A stretch of 64,000 bases of DNA. It comes from Streptomyces tibetensis. GTDB taxonomy: Bacteria; Actinomycetota; Actinomycetes; Streptomycetales; Streptomycetaceae. The notes under the pieces are model-generated. The model searched no databases. It saw only the letters and a program-made list of their open reading frames with translations, and was not told the origin of the DNA. The position numbers were made by a program, and so were the translations under genes. Shown here in pieces: positions 39,909 to 48,468 of the stretch; positions within the stretch are counted from its first letter, which is position 1; each line of letters begins with the position of its first letter. Where the stretch lies: contig NZ_SZVW01000020.1 in assembly GCF_007655005.1 (NCBI RefSeq), positions 124,001-188,000 of the forward strand, written 5' to 3'.

Positions 39909-41420
39909 ATGAGAATCCCCCGCCGCCGGCTCACAGCCGGTCTGCTCCTCCTGCCGCTGCTCTCCGGCTGTTTCGCTTCCTTGGGTGACGGCTCCGCCGA
40001 GACCTCGGACTCCTCCGGCTCCGGGGAGGGCGGACGGCTGCGCGTGGCCCTGGCCTTCCCGCCGACGCAGAACTACTCGCCGTACGGTTACGACGCCTAC
40101 AACCTGTCCCGGCTGGGTGTCGCCGAGGGGCTGACCCGCCTGGACGCCAACGGCACGGCGGTGCCCGCGCTCGCGGAGTCCTGGAGCCGCGAGAAGGGCG
40201 GCGAGAGCTGGCTGTTCACCCTCCGGGACGCGACGTTCCAGGACGGTGAGGACGTCACCGCCGAGGCCGCCGCCTCCGCCCTCACCCACGTCGCCGCGGC
40301 GAAGCCGGCGCCCGCCGCGATATCCGGCGTGAAGCTGACCGCCGAGGCCGTCGGCGAGAACCGGGTGCGGGTCTCCACCGGCGGAGCCGACCCGGTGCTG
40401 CCGCTGCGGCTGACCAACCCCAGCCTCGCGGTGTTCTCCCCGAAGGCGTACGGGAAGAAGGGCACGGTGAACGCGGTCGGCACCGCCACCGGCCCCTTCG
40501 AGCTCACCGAGGTCACCGGTGACCGGTCGGCCGCACTGGACCGCTTCGACGGCTACTGGGGCGGCCGGGCCCAGGCCTCGGGCATCGACGTCAGGTACGT
40601 CTCCGACGGCACGGCCCGCGCCAACGCCCTGCGCACCGGGGACGTCGACATCGCCGAGGCGATCCCGGTCGCCCAGGCCGCCTCCCTGGACAAGGGCACC
40701 GTCCACGAATCGAACACCGCCCGCGACACCAGCCTGTACCTCAACACCCGGTCCGGCGTCTTCACGGACCCCGGACTGCGGGCCGCCGCCCGTGCGGCGG
40801 TCGACGGTGCGACCGTGGCCGAGGGTGTCTACGAGGGGTCGGCCGAACCCGCGCAGGGCATCTACGGCCCGGCCGTGACCTGGGCCGCCGGCAAGCGCGT
40901 CCAGCCCTCCGGGCGGGCCGCGGCGACCGACCCCGACGGCAAGAGCATCACCATCGCCGGCTACAACGACCGGCCCGAACTGGCGGAGACCGCGCAGGTG
41001 CTGCAACAGCAGCTGGAGAAGGCCGGGTTCGAGGTGAAGCTGGAGGTGCGGACGTACGCGCGCCTCGAAGGGGACCTGCTGGCCGGGAAGTTCGACGCCG
41101 CCGTCGTCGCCCGCAACATGATGACGGACACCGGCGACCCGGTCACCGTGCTCGACAGCGACTTCACCTGCGACGGCTCCTACAACCTGGCGTTCCTGTG
41201 CGACCGGGACGTCGACCGGCTCGTCGCGACCGCCCGGGCCGAGGCCGATCCCGCGAAGCGGCAGGACGCCGCCATGAAGGCGGAGGCCGCGATCCTGGGT
41301 ACCGACGCGGTGATTCCGCTGGTGCATCTGAAGGCCGTCACAGGGGTCCGGGCGTCCGTGCAGGGCACTCGACTCGACCCGTACGAGCGGGAGCTCGTCG
41401 GCGTGGGGACACGACCCTGA
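39909..41420 (+). CDS. Nickel/peptide-type ABC substrate-binding lipoprotein, candidate metallophore receptor
   Basis: A 503-residue SBP family 5 protein with a signal peptide and lipobox LSGC (Cys21). Family features: GLTRLDANGTAVPALAESW, WLFTLRDATFQDGEDVTAEAA, VGTATGPFELTEV, DVDIAEAIPVAQA, SLYLNTRSGVFTDPGLRAAARAAVDG, and NMMTDTGDPVTVLDSDFTCDGSYN near the C-terminus. It resembles the NikA/CntA branch that binds nickel, or zinc and other metals held by opine-type metallophores, more than general peptide binders. A Zur-like box just before the gene supports a metal role. Next come a fused permease and an MFS protein; no ATPase gene is present. Confidence 0.82.
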   Translation: MRIPRRRLTAGLLLLPLLSGCFASLGDGSAETSDSSGSGEGGRLRVALAFPPTQNYSPYGYDAYNLSRLGVAEGLTRLDANGTAVPALAESWSREKGGESWLFTLRDATFQDGEDVTAEAAASALTHVAAAKPAPAAISGVKLTAEAVGENRVRVSTGGADPVLPLRLTNPSLAVFSPKAYGKKGTVNAVGTATGPFELTEVTGDRSAALDRFDGYWGGRAQASGIDVRYVSDGTARANALRTGDVDIAEAIPVAQAASLDKGTVHESNTARDTSLYLNTRSGVFTDPGLRAAARAAVDGATVAEGVYEGSAEPAQGIYGPAVTWAAGKRVQPSGRAAATDPDGKSITIAGYNDRPELAETAQVLQQQLEKAGFEVKLEVRTYARLEGDLLAGKFDAAVVARNMMTDTGDPVTVLDSDFTCDGSYNLAFLCDRDVDRLVATARAEADPAKRQDAAMKAEAAILGTDAVIPLVHLKAVTGVRASVQGTRLDPYERELVGVGTRP

Positions 41421-43315
41421 ACACCAAGACCTCCCTCCCGACCCGGGGGCTCACCGCCCTGCGCGTCCTCGCGCGGGGCGGTGGCCCGACGCTGGCGTGG
41501 CGGGCCGTGCTCCTGGCCGCCCTGGTGGGTGCGATCGGCCTGCTGCCGTGGCTGTCGCGCACCGACCCGGCGCTGACCGTCCTCAAGGCCCGCTCCGCGG
41601 ACCGCGATCCGACACCGGAGACCCTGCGCGCGATCCGCGCCGAACTCGGCCTGGACGACGGACCATGGGTCCTGCTCGGCCGCTGGCTGGGCGGCCTGCT
41701 GCACGGAGACGCGGGCTCGTCCTGGGTGTCCGGCGCCCCGGTGCTGCCGGGTGCCGTGCAGGCGCTCGGCGTGTCACTGCTGCTGATGTGCGGGGCCCTG
41801 GTGGTCGCCGCGGCCACGACCGCCGCCGTCTGCGCCCCCACGCTCCGGCTCGGCGCGCGAGGCCGCCTCGGTGCGCGTCGTCCCGGCGGGACGGCGACCG
41901 CCGTGCTGGCCTCGCTGCCCGAGTTCCTCGTCGCCTCGGTGCTGGCCTCGGTGATCGCCGTGCAGCTGGGCTGGCTCCCCGCGCTGGGCTGGTACGGGCC
42001 GCAGTGGATGGTGCTGCCCTCGCTCGCCCTCGGACTGCCCGCCGGAGCGGTCCTGGGCCGGATGCTCGACGACCTGCTGCCCGGCGCGTTCGCGGAACCC
42101 TGGGCCATGGCGGCCGCGGCACGCGGTCTTCCGCCGAGGTCGCTGGCCCGGCAGGCGGTGCGCCGCTGCGTGCCCGGACTGCTGCCGAACCTGGGGCTGT
42201 TCGTGGTGGGGCTGACCGGCGGATCGGTCGCCGTCGAGCAGATCTTCGACATCCCGGGCCTCGGCCGGCTCACCCTGCACGCCGCACTCGCCCAGGACCT
42301 GCCCGTCCTGCAGACCGGCACACTGGCCCTCGTCCTGCTCGCGGCGGCCGCGGGGCTCCTCGCCCGGATCGCCGCCCGGCTGCTGATCGGACCGGCGCTG
42401 CGCGACGGCGCCCTGCAGTCCCTGCACCGGCCCCGGCCCCCCGCACCCCGGACGCTCCCGCTGCTCCACGGCGGACTGCTGGCCGCCGTGATCGGGGCAG
42501 GCCTCCCCCGCGACCCGCTCGCCCTGGACACGCTCGCCCGCCTGCAAGCGCCCTCCGCGGAGCACCCCTTCGGCACGGACGCGCTCGGCCGGGACGTCCT
42601 CGCCCGGATCTCCCACGGGGCGGTGACCACCCTCGGCACCGCCCTCGCCGTGAGTGCCACCGCCCTCGTCGCCGGGCTGCTGCTGGGTCTGCTGCCGAGG
42701 CTTTCCGGGCCGCTGGCCGACACGCTCAGTGCCGTACCGCCCGTACTGGCCGGGCTGCTCGTCACCGGCATCGCCGGGAGCGGCCCCTGGACGCCCGCGC
42801 TCGCCGTGGCCGTCGTGGCCTGGTCCCCACTCGCCGCGCACACCTCCTCCCTGCTGCTGCAGGAGCGTGCGACGACCCATCTGGTCGCCACCCGGGCGCT
42901 GGGCGCAGGCCGCTGGTACCTGCTCCGGCGCGAACTGCTGCCCGCCGTCGTGCCCCCGGTCGCCCGGCACGCCCTGCTCCGGCTGCCGGGTGTCGCGCTG
43001 AGCCTCGCCGCGCTCGGCTTCCTCGGCCTGGGCGCCCAGCCGCCCTCCCCCGAATGGGGCCTGCTGCTCGCCGAGAACCAGCCCTACGCCGAACGGGCCC
43101 CGTGGGCCGTCCTCTTCCCGGCCGCCGCGCTCGCCCTGCTCGGGGCACTCGCGGTGACGGCCGCGGGCGGGGTACGGCTGCCCCGGCGGCGCACACGGTC
43201 CGCGGGCCCGGCCGTGCCGCCCCTGGATCAGGGCGTGCCGCCCCCGCGACGGCACCCGGAGCGCCCCGACGACCTCCTTGCCCCCGTGTCCGCCTCACAG
43301 ACAGACGAACGATGA
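41417..43315 (+). CDS. Fused two-domain ABC permease (DppB/NikB + DppC/NikC halves)
   Basis: About 632 residues holding both permease halves that are normally separate proteins. The first half (about 30-330) has SLLLMCGALVVAAATTAAVC and the EAA-like loop AAARGLPPRSLARQAVRR, then VEQIFDIPGLGRLTLHAALAQDLPVLQ. The second half (about 360-610) has HPFGTDALGRDVLARISHG, a second EAA loop TRALGAGRWYLLRRELLPAV and LGFLGLGAQPPSPEWGLLL. The start is uncertain: a CTG at 41417 overlaps the previous stop and follows GGGGA, while the next ordinary start, a GTG at 41507, would begin right at the first membrane helix. It overlaps the MFS gene start by 4 bases. Confidence 0.8.
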   Translation: MNTKTSLPTRGLTALRVLARGGGPTLAWRAVLLAALVGAIGLLPWLSRTDPALTVLKARSADRDPTPETLRAIRAELGLDDGPWVLLGRWLGGLLHGDAGSSWVSGAPVLPGAVQALGVSLLLMCGALVVAAATTAAVCAPTLRLGARGRLGARRPGGTATAVLASLPEFLVASVLASVIAVQLGWLPALGWYGPQWMVLPSLALGLPAGAVLGRMLDDLLPGAFAEPWAMAAAARGLPPRSLARQAVRRCVPGLLPNLGLFVVGLTGGSVAVEQIFDIPGLGRLTLHAALAQDLPVLQTGTLALVLLAAAAGLLARIAARLLIGPALRDGALQSLHRPRPPAPRTLPLLHGGLLAAVIGAGLPRDPLALDTLARLQAPSAEHPFGTDALGRDVLARISHGAVTTLGTALAVSATALVAGLLLGLLPRLSGPLADTLSAVPPVLAGLLVTGIAGSGPWTPALAVAVVAWSPLAAHTSSLLLQERATTHLVATRALGAGRWYLLRRELLPAVVPPVARHALLRLPGVALSLAALGFLGLGAQPPSPEWGLLLAENQPYAERAPWAVLFPAAALALLGALAVTAAGGVRLPRRRTRSAGPAVPPLDQGVPPPRRHPERPDDLLAPVSASQTDER

Positions 43316-44604
43316 CAAACACCGCTTCCAGGGTGCCGACCCGCAAGGCCGCCCGTACGACCCGCGCCGAAGGCCGCGACAGCACCTGGCGTCTGATCAG
43401 GCGACTGTCGCCGCTGCTGCGGTTGCTGATCCTCACCCAGCTCGCCTTCAACATCGGCTTCTACGCCGTCCTGCCGTTCCTCGCCGAGCACCTCGGCACC
43501 GCGATCGGCATGGCGGGGTGGCTGGTCGGGTTCGTGCTCGGGCTGCGTACCTTCAGCCAGCAAGGGCTGTTCGTGGTCGGCGGCTGGCTCGTCGACCGGT
43601 TCGGGGTCCGGCCGGTCGTGCTGGCGGGCTGCACGCTGCGGATCGCCGGGTTCGCGTGGCTCGGCTTCGCGGAGACGAGCGGGGCCGTGATCGGTGCGGT
43701 GCTGGTGATCGGTTTCGCCGCAGCGCTCTTCTCCCCCGCCGTGGAGTCCGAGGTGGCCCGCCAGGCGGTCGTGTGGGAGGAGGACGGGCACGGCCCGCGC
43801 ACCCGGGTCCTCGCCCTGTTCAGCGTGGCGGGCCAGGCGGGGGCGTTCGTGGGGCCGTTGCTCGGCGCGCTGCTGCTCGCCGTCGACTTCCGCACCGCGT
43901 GTCTGGCCGGTGCCGGAGTCTTCGTACTCGTCCTCGCCGGGCATCTGTGGCTGATGCCGCAGCACATCCCCGGCCGGGTCCGCGTCCGGGAGCGGGGCGG
44001 GGTCCGCTCCCTGCTGCGCGACCGTCGCTTCCTCGCCCTGTGCTGCGCGTACGGCACCTATCTGCTCGCCTACAACCAGCTGTATCTGGCCCTGCCGGAC
44101 GAGGTGCAGCGCGCGGCGGGCTCCCAGGCGCCGTTGTCCTGGCTCTTCGCGCTGTCCTCGGTTCTGGTGGTGTTCACCCAGTTGCCGGTGACCCGCTGGG
44201 CGGGCGACCGGCTGGATCTGCGCCGCTCCATGACCGCGGGGCTGCTGCTGATCGCGTCCGGTTTCGCGGTGGTGGCCGCGGCCCGTCCCGCCGGCTGGAC
44301 GGGCACGGCCGGGCTGCTCCCGGCCGCGGGCTTCGTGATCTTGCTCACCGTGGGGCAGATGCTGGTCGTGCCCGCCGCCCGTGCCTGGGTGCCCGACTTC
44401 GCCGAGGATGGCCGGCTCGGGCTCTACATGGGTGCGCTGTCGTCCGTCTCGGGTCTGATCGTCCTGGCCGGCAGCGCGGCCACCGGCTTCCTGCTCGGCC
44501 TGGGCCTGCCGGCCGCCGTGCCGTGGCTGGTCCTGGCGGCCGTACCGGCCCTGGCGGTGGCCCTGTTGCCGCACCGGGAGAAGGGGACGGGCGCGGTGGT
44601 CTGA
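43312..44604 (+). CDS. MFS transporter, co-transcribed with the metal-type ABC genes
   Basis: A 430-residue 12-helix major facilitator: LLRLLILTQLAFNIGFYAVLPFLAEHLG as helix 1, the MFS signature GGWLVDRFGVRPVVLAG between helices 2 and 3, and a long charged loop after helix 6 (MPQHIPGRVRVRERGG). Translational coupling to the permease gene (ATGA) places it in the same operon. In staphylopine-type systems an MFS protein (CntE) exports the metallophore that the ABC importer later recovers, so a similar role is possible. A drug exporter role cannot be excluded. Confidence 0.85.
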   Translation: MTNTASRVPTRKAARTTRAEGRDSTWRLIRRLSPLLRLLILTQLAFNIGFYAVLPFLAEHLGTAIGMAGWLVGFVLGLRTFSQQGLFVVGGWLVDRFGVRPVVLAGCTLRIAGFAWLGFAETSGAVIGAVLVIGFAAALFSPAVESEVARQAVVWEEDGHGPRTRVLALFSVAGQAGAFVGPLLGALLLAVDFRTACLAGAGVFVLVLAGHLWLMPQHIPGRVRVRERGGVRSLLRDRRFLALCCAYGTYLLAYNQLYLALPDEVQRAAGSQAPLSWLFALSSVLVVFTQLPVTRWAGDRLDLRRSMTAGLLLIASGFAVVAAARPAGWTGTAGLLPAAGFVILLTVGQMLVVPAARAWVPDFAEDGRLGLYMGALSSVSGLIVLAGSAATGFLLGLGLPAAVPWLVLAAVPALAVALLPHREKGTGAVV

Positions 44605-44835
44605 CGCCCTGCCGGCATCCTGTGGCAACCGGGCGCCGGGAGTGTCACCCCGGCGGGCGACTCGTTCACTCCGGGATTTCGGCGCCGGGGCCCTGCGAGG
44701 ACACCGCCGCGGAGATCGGCGGCCGTGCCGCGCCAGTATCCTGGGTCGGCTGCGGCGTCCCCCATCAATCCCCGTGCGCAAGCGGGGAGTTCGGCCTGCG
44801 GCGACGACCTTCCCCTATGCGTGAGACGAGGACGA

Positions 44836-46290
44836 GTGCTGCTAGCGGGCCGCTACCGGCTGGATGTGGAGATCGGGCGCGGTGGAATGGGAGAGGTCTG
44901 GCGCGCGTACGACGAGACGCTCGCCAGAGCGGTGGCCCTCAAGCTGCTGCTGCCCCAGGACACCGACGCCACGGCGGCCTCCCGGTTCCGTCTGGAGGCT
45001 CAGACCGCCGGACGTCTCAACCACCCCAACGTGGTCGGTGTGCTGGACTTCGGTGAGTTCGACAACCGGCTGTACCTGGTGATGGAGCTGGTCGAGGGCG
45101 ACAGTCTCGCCGGGGTGCTGACCGGCTCCGGCGCGCTGCCCGCCGAGCGGGTGGCCGTGCTCGCCGCGCAGGCGTCCGCGGGGCTCGCCGCCGCGCACGC
45201 GCAGGGCATCGTGCACCGGGACGTCAAGCCCGCCAACCTGCTGCTGGACGCGGGCGGCACGCTGAAGATCGGCGACTTCGGCATCGCGCGGTTCCTCGAC
45301 GACCCCGGCGCCGCGCTCACCGCCACCGGCCAGATCATCGGCACCGGCCTCTACCTCGCACCCGAGCGGGCCCTGGGCAAGCCCGCGGGGCCCGCGTCCG
45401 ACATGTACTCCCTGGGCTGCGTGCTCTACCAGCTCCTCAGCGGACGCCCTCCGTTCCAGGCCGACACCGCCGTCGCCCTGCTCCACCAGCACCTCGACTC
45501 CGCTCCGGTGCCGCCACGCGAGCTCGGTGTCGCCGGACTTCCGCCGGCGTTCGAGAACTACCTCCTCGGTCTGCTCGCCAAGCAGCCCGAGGACCGCCCC
45601 ACCGCCCAGCAGGCCGCCGAGTGGTTCGGCGGGGGCGCCTGGCGGGGTCTGCCCGAGCCGCTGCCGCAGGCCTCACCGCCGCTGCGGCCGAACACCGCGT
45701 CCAGAGCGATGCCCGCCGGGCCGGGACCGTACGCGACCGCCGAGACCGGCAGCCCGACCACGTACGCGCTGCCCGCCACCACGGGCCACCGCACCGCTGC
45801 CCGGGCGGCTCAGTCGGGGCGTTCGGGCCACTCGCGCGGGCGCGGCGGTCACGGCAACCGGTCGAAGCTGGCCGCGACGGCCGCCGCCGCGGCACTGTTC
45901 ATCACCGCGCTGCTCATCGGCATGCGCTGGTTCTCGCCCGACACGACCGCGGAGGGGACGGAACCCGACGCGTCCCCGAGTGCGAGCAGTCCCGCCGCCA
46001 CGCCGTCCGCCGAGTCCGCCACGTCCGACTCCTCCGATCCGCAGGCCGACCCGGCGTCCGGCCCCGGGGCAGCCGACACGCCGGCCACCGGCACCGTGGC
46101 CGATGTCACTCCGTCCACGCCGCCCCCTTCCCCGACTCCTCCCGCGTCCGCGCCGGGCCCCGCGACTGCGACGGGCGAAGCGGTCGACGGCGGCCCGGAG
46201 CAGTCGAAGCCGCAGAAGCCGCAGAAGCCGCGCCAGGCAGGGGAGGACGGGGAGAGCGACGACGGCGGGAACGACGGGGGCGACGACTGA
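44836..46290 (+). CDS. Membrane Ser/Thr protein kinase (PknB type)
   Basis: A 484-residue kinase. The N-terminal catalytic domain (about 5-265) has GRGGMGEVWRAYDE (glycine loop), the VALK lysine, HRDVKPANLLLD, DFGIARFL and APERALG. A linker is followed by one transmembrane helix at about 345-366 (LAATAAAAALFITALLIGM) and an extracellular Ser/Thr/Pro/Asp-rich tail ending in acidic residues, without PASTA repeats. I favour the GTG at 44836 (VLLAGRYRLD); a GTG at 44821 is also possible. The signal sensed is unknown. It stands alone between the MFS gene and the cobalamin riboswitch. Confidence 0.9.
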   Translation: MLLAGRYRLDVEIGRGGMGEVWRAYDETLARAVALKLLLPQDTDATAASRFRLEAQTAGRLNHPNVVGVLDFGEFDNRLYLVMELVEGDSLAGVLTGSGALPAERVAVLAAQASAGLAAAHAQGIVHRDVKPANLLLDAGGTLKIGDFGIARFLDDPGAALTATGQIIGTGLYLAPERALGKPAGPASDMYSLGCVLYQLLSGRPPFQADTAVALLHQHLDSAPVPPRELGVAGLPPAFENYLLGLLAKQPEDRPTAQQAAEWFGGGAWRGLPEPLPQASPPLRPNTASRAMPAGPGPYATAETGSPTTYALPATTGHRTAARAAQSGRSGHSRGRGGHGNRSKLAATAAAAALFITALLIGMRWFSPDTTAEGTEPDASPSASSPAATPSAESATSDSSDPQADPASGPGAADTPATGTVADVTPSTPPPSPTPPASAPGPATATGEAVDGGPEQSKPQKPQKPRQAGEDGESDDGGNDGGDD

Positions 46291-46421
46291 CAAGGCCCGT
46301 ACCTCGTGCGGCGGGGCCCTGCGCGGACCGCGTGGACCAGCCGGGGGATGCGCCGGTGTGCGAACGGGCGCCCCCTCGCGCGCCCCTTGGGTGGCTTGTC
46401 ATCGCCCTTACCCCGGCCTTA

Positions 46422-46590
46422 TGGTCACCAGGCCTTGGTGAACGGGAAATCCGGTGTGATGCCGGTGCGGCCCTCGCCACTGTGAATCGGGAAGTCCGGC
46501 TCCGGCCCTCACGGGCAGCCACTGGGTCCTTGCGACCCGGGAAGGCGGAGTCCGGGCGGTGGTACCCGTCAGCCAGGAGACCGGCCAAGG
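46422..46590 (+). promoter_or_regulatory. Cobalamin (B12) riboswitch
   Basis: The 5' part reads GGTCACCAGGCCTTGGTGAA, then GGGAAATCCGGTGTGATGCC and GCCCTCGCCACTGTGA, all conserved elements of the AdoCbl riboswitch. The B12 box GCCAGGAGACCGGCC is at 46572-46586. It ends 44 bases before cbiM. High cobalamin should switch off the cobalt transporter genes. Confidence 0.93.
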
Positions 46591-46633
46591 CGCGTCAACC
46601 ATCCACGAGGTGCTGGAGAGGGTCTGCTGAGCC

Positions 46634-47347
46634 ATGCACATTGCCGAGGGTTTCCTTCCTCCGGCGCACGCGGTCGCCTGGGGCGTCGCGTCGGCGCCGT
46701 TCGTCGTCCACGGAGTCCGGTCGCTCACCCGTGAAGTGCGCGAGCACCCCGAGAGCACCCTGCTCCTCGGGGCGTCCGGTGCCTTCACGTTCGTCCTGTC
46801 CGCCCTCAAGCTTCCGTCCGTCACGGGCAGTTGCTCGCACCCCACCGGCACGGGCCTGGGAGCCATCCTGTTCCGGCCGCCCATCATGGCGGTGCTGGGC
46901 ACCATCACCCTGCTGTTCCAGGCGCTGCTGCTGGCGCACGGCGGCCTGACCACGCTCGGCGCCAACGTCTTCTCCATGGCGATCGTCGGTCCCTGGGCCG
47001 GATACGCCGTCTACAAGCTGCTGCGGCGCTCCAACGCGCCGCTGATGGTGGCGGTGTTCTTCGGCGCGTTCGTCGCCGACCTGTCCACCTACTGCGTCAC
47101 CAGCGTGCAGCTGGCGCTCGCGTTCCCCGACCCGGGCAGCGGATTCCTGGGGGCGCTCGGCAAGTTCGGTTCCATCTTCGCCGTCACTCAGATCCCGCTC
47201 GCGGTGAGCGAGGGCCTGCTGACCGTGCTCGTGATGCGGCTGCTGGTGCAGTCCAGCAAGGGCGAACTGACCCGGCTGGGCGTGCTCGTCGCCAGGAAGC
47301 AGGCGCGGACCGGGACCGGGACCGAGACCGAGGTGGCGGCCCGATGA
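46634..47347 (+). CDS. cbiM: Cobalt ECF transporter S-component CbiM
   Basis: A 237-residue membrane protein. The N-terminus MHIAEGFLPP is the diagnostic CbiM start, whose amino group and His2 help bind Co2+. Another ligand-region motif is SVTGSCSHPTGTGLGAILF, and GGLTTLGANVFSMAIVGP is also family-typical. About seven membrane helices are visible. With CbiN it captures Co2+ for cobalamin synthesis. It is the first gene after the cobalamin riboswitch; its stop overlaps cbiN (ATGA). Confidence 0.95.
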   Translation: MHIAEGFLPPAHAVAWGVASAPFVVHGVRSLTREVREHPESTLLLGASGAFTFVLSALKLPSVTGSCSHPTGTGLGAILFRPPIMAVLGTITLLFQALLLAHGGLTTLGANVFSMAIVGPWAGYAVYKLLRRSNAPLMVAVFFGAFVADLSTYCVTSVQLALAFPDPGSGFLGALGKFGSIFAVTQIPLAVSEGLLTVLVMRLLVQSSKGELTRLGVLVARKQARTGTGTETEVAAR

Positions 47348-47712
47348 AGAAGAACACGAAGATCAATCTGGTGCTGCTGTTCCTCGTGGCCGCGCTCGCC
47401 GTGCTGCCCTTGGCGCTCGGTCTCGGCGACCACAAGAAGGAGCCGTTCACGGGCTCCGACGCCGAGGCCGAGACGGCGATCACCGAGCTGAAGCCGGACT
47501 ACAAGCCGTGGTTCTCGCCGCTGTACGAGCCGCCGTCCGGCGAGATCGAGTCGGCCCTGTTCGCCCTCCAGGCGGCCCTCGGCGCCGGTGTCCTCGCCTA
47601 CTACTTCGGCCTGCGCCGGGGCCGCAGGCAGGGCGAGCAGCGGGCGCTGGAGCGGGCGGCCGACAGCACGCTCACCGGCGCCGCCGGGAAGTCCGCCGCG
47701 GAACGGGACTGA
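47344..47712 (+). CDS. cbiN: Cobalt transporter accessory protein CbiN
   Basis: A 122-residue protein with two membrane helices (INLVLLFLVAALAVLPLALGL near the start and SALFALQAALGAGVLAYYFGL near residue 80) and an extracytoplasmic loop containing FTGSDAEAETAITELKPDYKPWF. This is the CbiN pattern. It assists cobalt loading of CbiM. The C-terminal tail after the second helix is longer than usual and basic/alanine-rich. Confidence 0.92.
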   Translation: MKKNTKINLVLLFLVAALAVLPLALGLGDHKKEPFTGSDAEAETAITELKPDYKPWFSPLYEPPSGEIESALFALQAALGAGVLAYYFGLRRGRRQGEQRALERAADSTLTGAAGKSAAERD

Positions 47713-47718
47713 GCCCGG

Positions 47719-48468
47719 ATGCTGCCGATCGACGCGGCGGCGCACAGCAGTCGCTGGCGCCGCCGCCATCCCGTGGACAAGGCCGTACTCGGGCTCGGTC
47801 TCACCGTGCTCGCGATCTCCCTGCCGCCCTGGCCGGGCGCGGCCCTGGTCCTCCTGACGGCCCTCGTCGTGCTGCTGGGTCCGGCCGGTGTGCCCGGGCG
47901 TCGGCTGTGGCGGGCCTACCGGGTGCCGCTGGGCTTCTGTGTGACCGGCGCGCTCACGCTGCTCGTCCAGGTGGGTGGGCCGGAAGGGTTCGTCTCTCTC
48001 GCCCCCGACGGGCGGGTACGGGCCGGGGAGTTGCTGCTGCGGACCTCGGCGGCCTCCCTGGGGGTGCTGCTGTTCGCCTTCACCACGCCCATGTCCGACC
48101 TGCTGCCCCGGCTGGTCCGGGCCGGGGTCCCCGCGGCGGTCGTCGACGTCGCGCTCGTGACGTACCGGATGAGCTTCCTGCTGCTGGACTCGATGCGGTG
48201 CATCCGGGAGGCCCAGGCGGCCAGGCTCGGGCACACCGGCCGGGCCGCGGAGTGGCGGTCCCTGGCCGGGCTCGGCGCCACCGCGTTCGTCCGGGCCTTC
48301 GACCGGGCCGGGAGGCTCCAAGCGGGGCTCGCCGGGCGTGGCTACGACGGCACCCTGCGGGTCCTGGTTCCCGAGGCCCGGGTGTCCGTCCGCTTCACGG
48401 CGGCCAGTTGCGCGCTGCTCGCGGCGCTGGCCGTCCTCACCCTCGTACTGGAAAGGCCGCTGACATGA
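47719..48468 (+). CDS. cbiQ: Cobalt ECF transporter T-component CbiQ
   Basis: A 249-residue ECF transmembrane (T) subunit. It begins LPIDAAAHSSRWRRRHPVDK and includes the family coupling-helix motifs around ARLGHTGRAAEW and RAFDRAGRLQAGLAGRGYDG (A-R-G type), which contact the ATPase. Several membrane helices are seen. It is six bases downstream of cbiN and overlaps cbiO by 4 bases. Confidence 0.93.
   Translation: MLPIDAAAHSSRWRRRHPVDKAVLGLGLTVLAISLPPWPGAALVLLTALVVLLGPAGVPGRRLWRAYRVPLGFCVTGALTLLVQVGGPEGFVSLAPDGRVRAGELLLRTSAASLGVLLFAFTTPMSDLLPRLVRAGVPAAVVDVALVTYRMSFLLLDSMRCIREAQAARLGHTGRAAEWRSLAGLGATAFVRAFDRAGRLQAGLAGRGYDGTLRVLVPEARVSVRFTAASCALLAALAVLTLVLERPLT

Noticed and set aside
44725..44835. 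In-frame 5' extension of the Ser/Thr kinase
   Set aside because: Kinase similarity begins only at LLAGRYRL. The extension has no conserved residues and a GTG with nearby purines exists at 44836 (or 44821).
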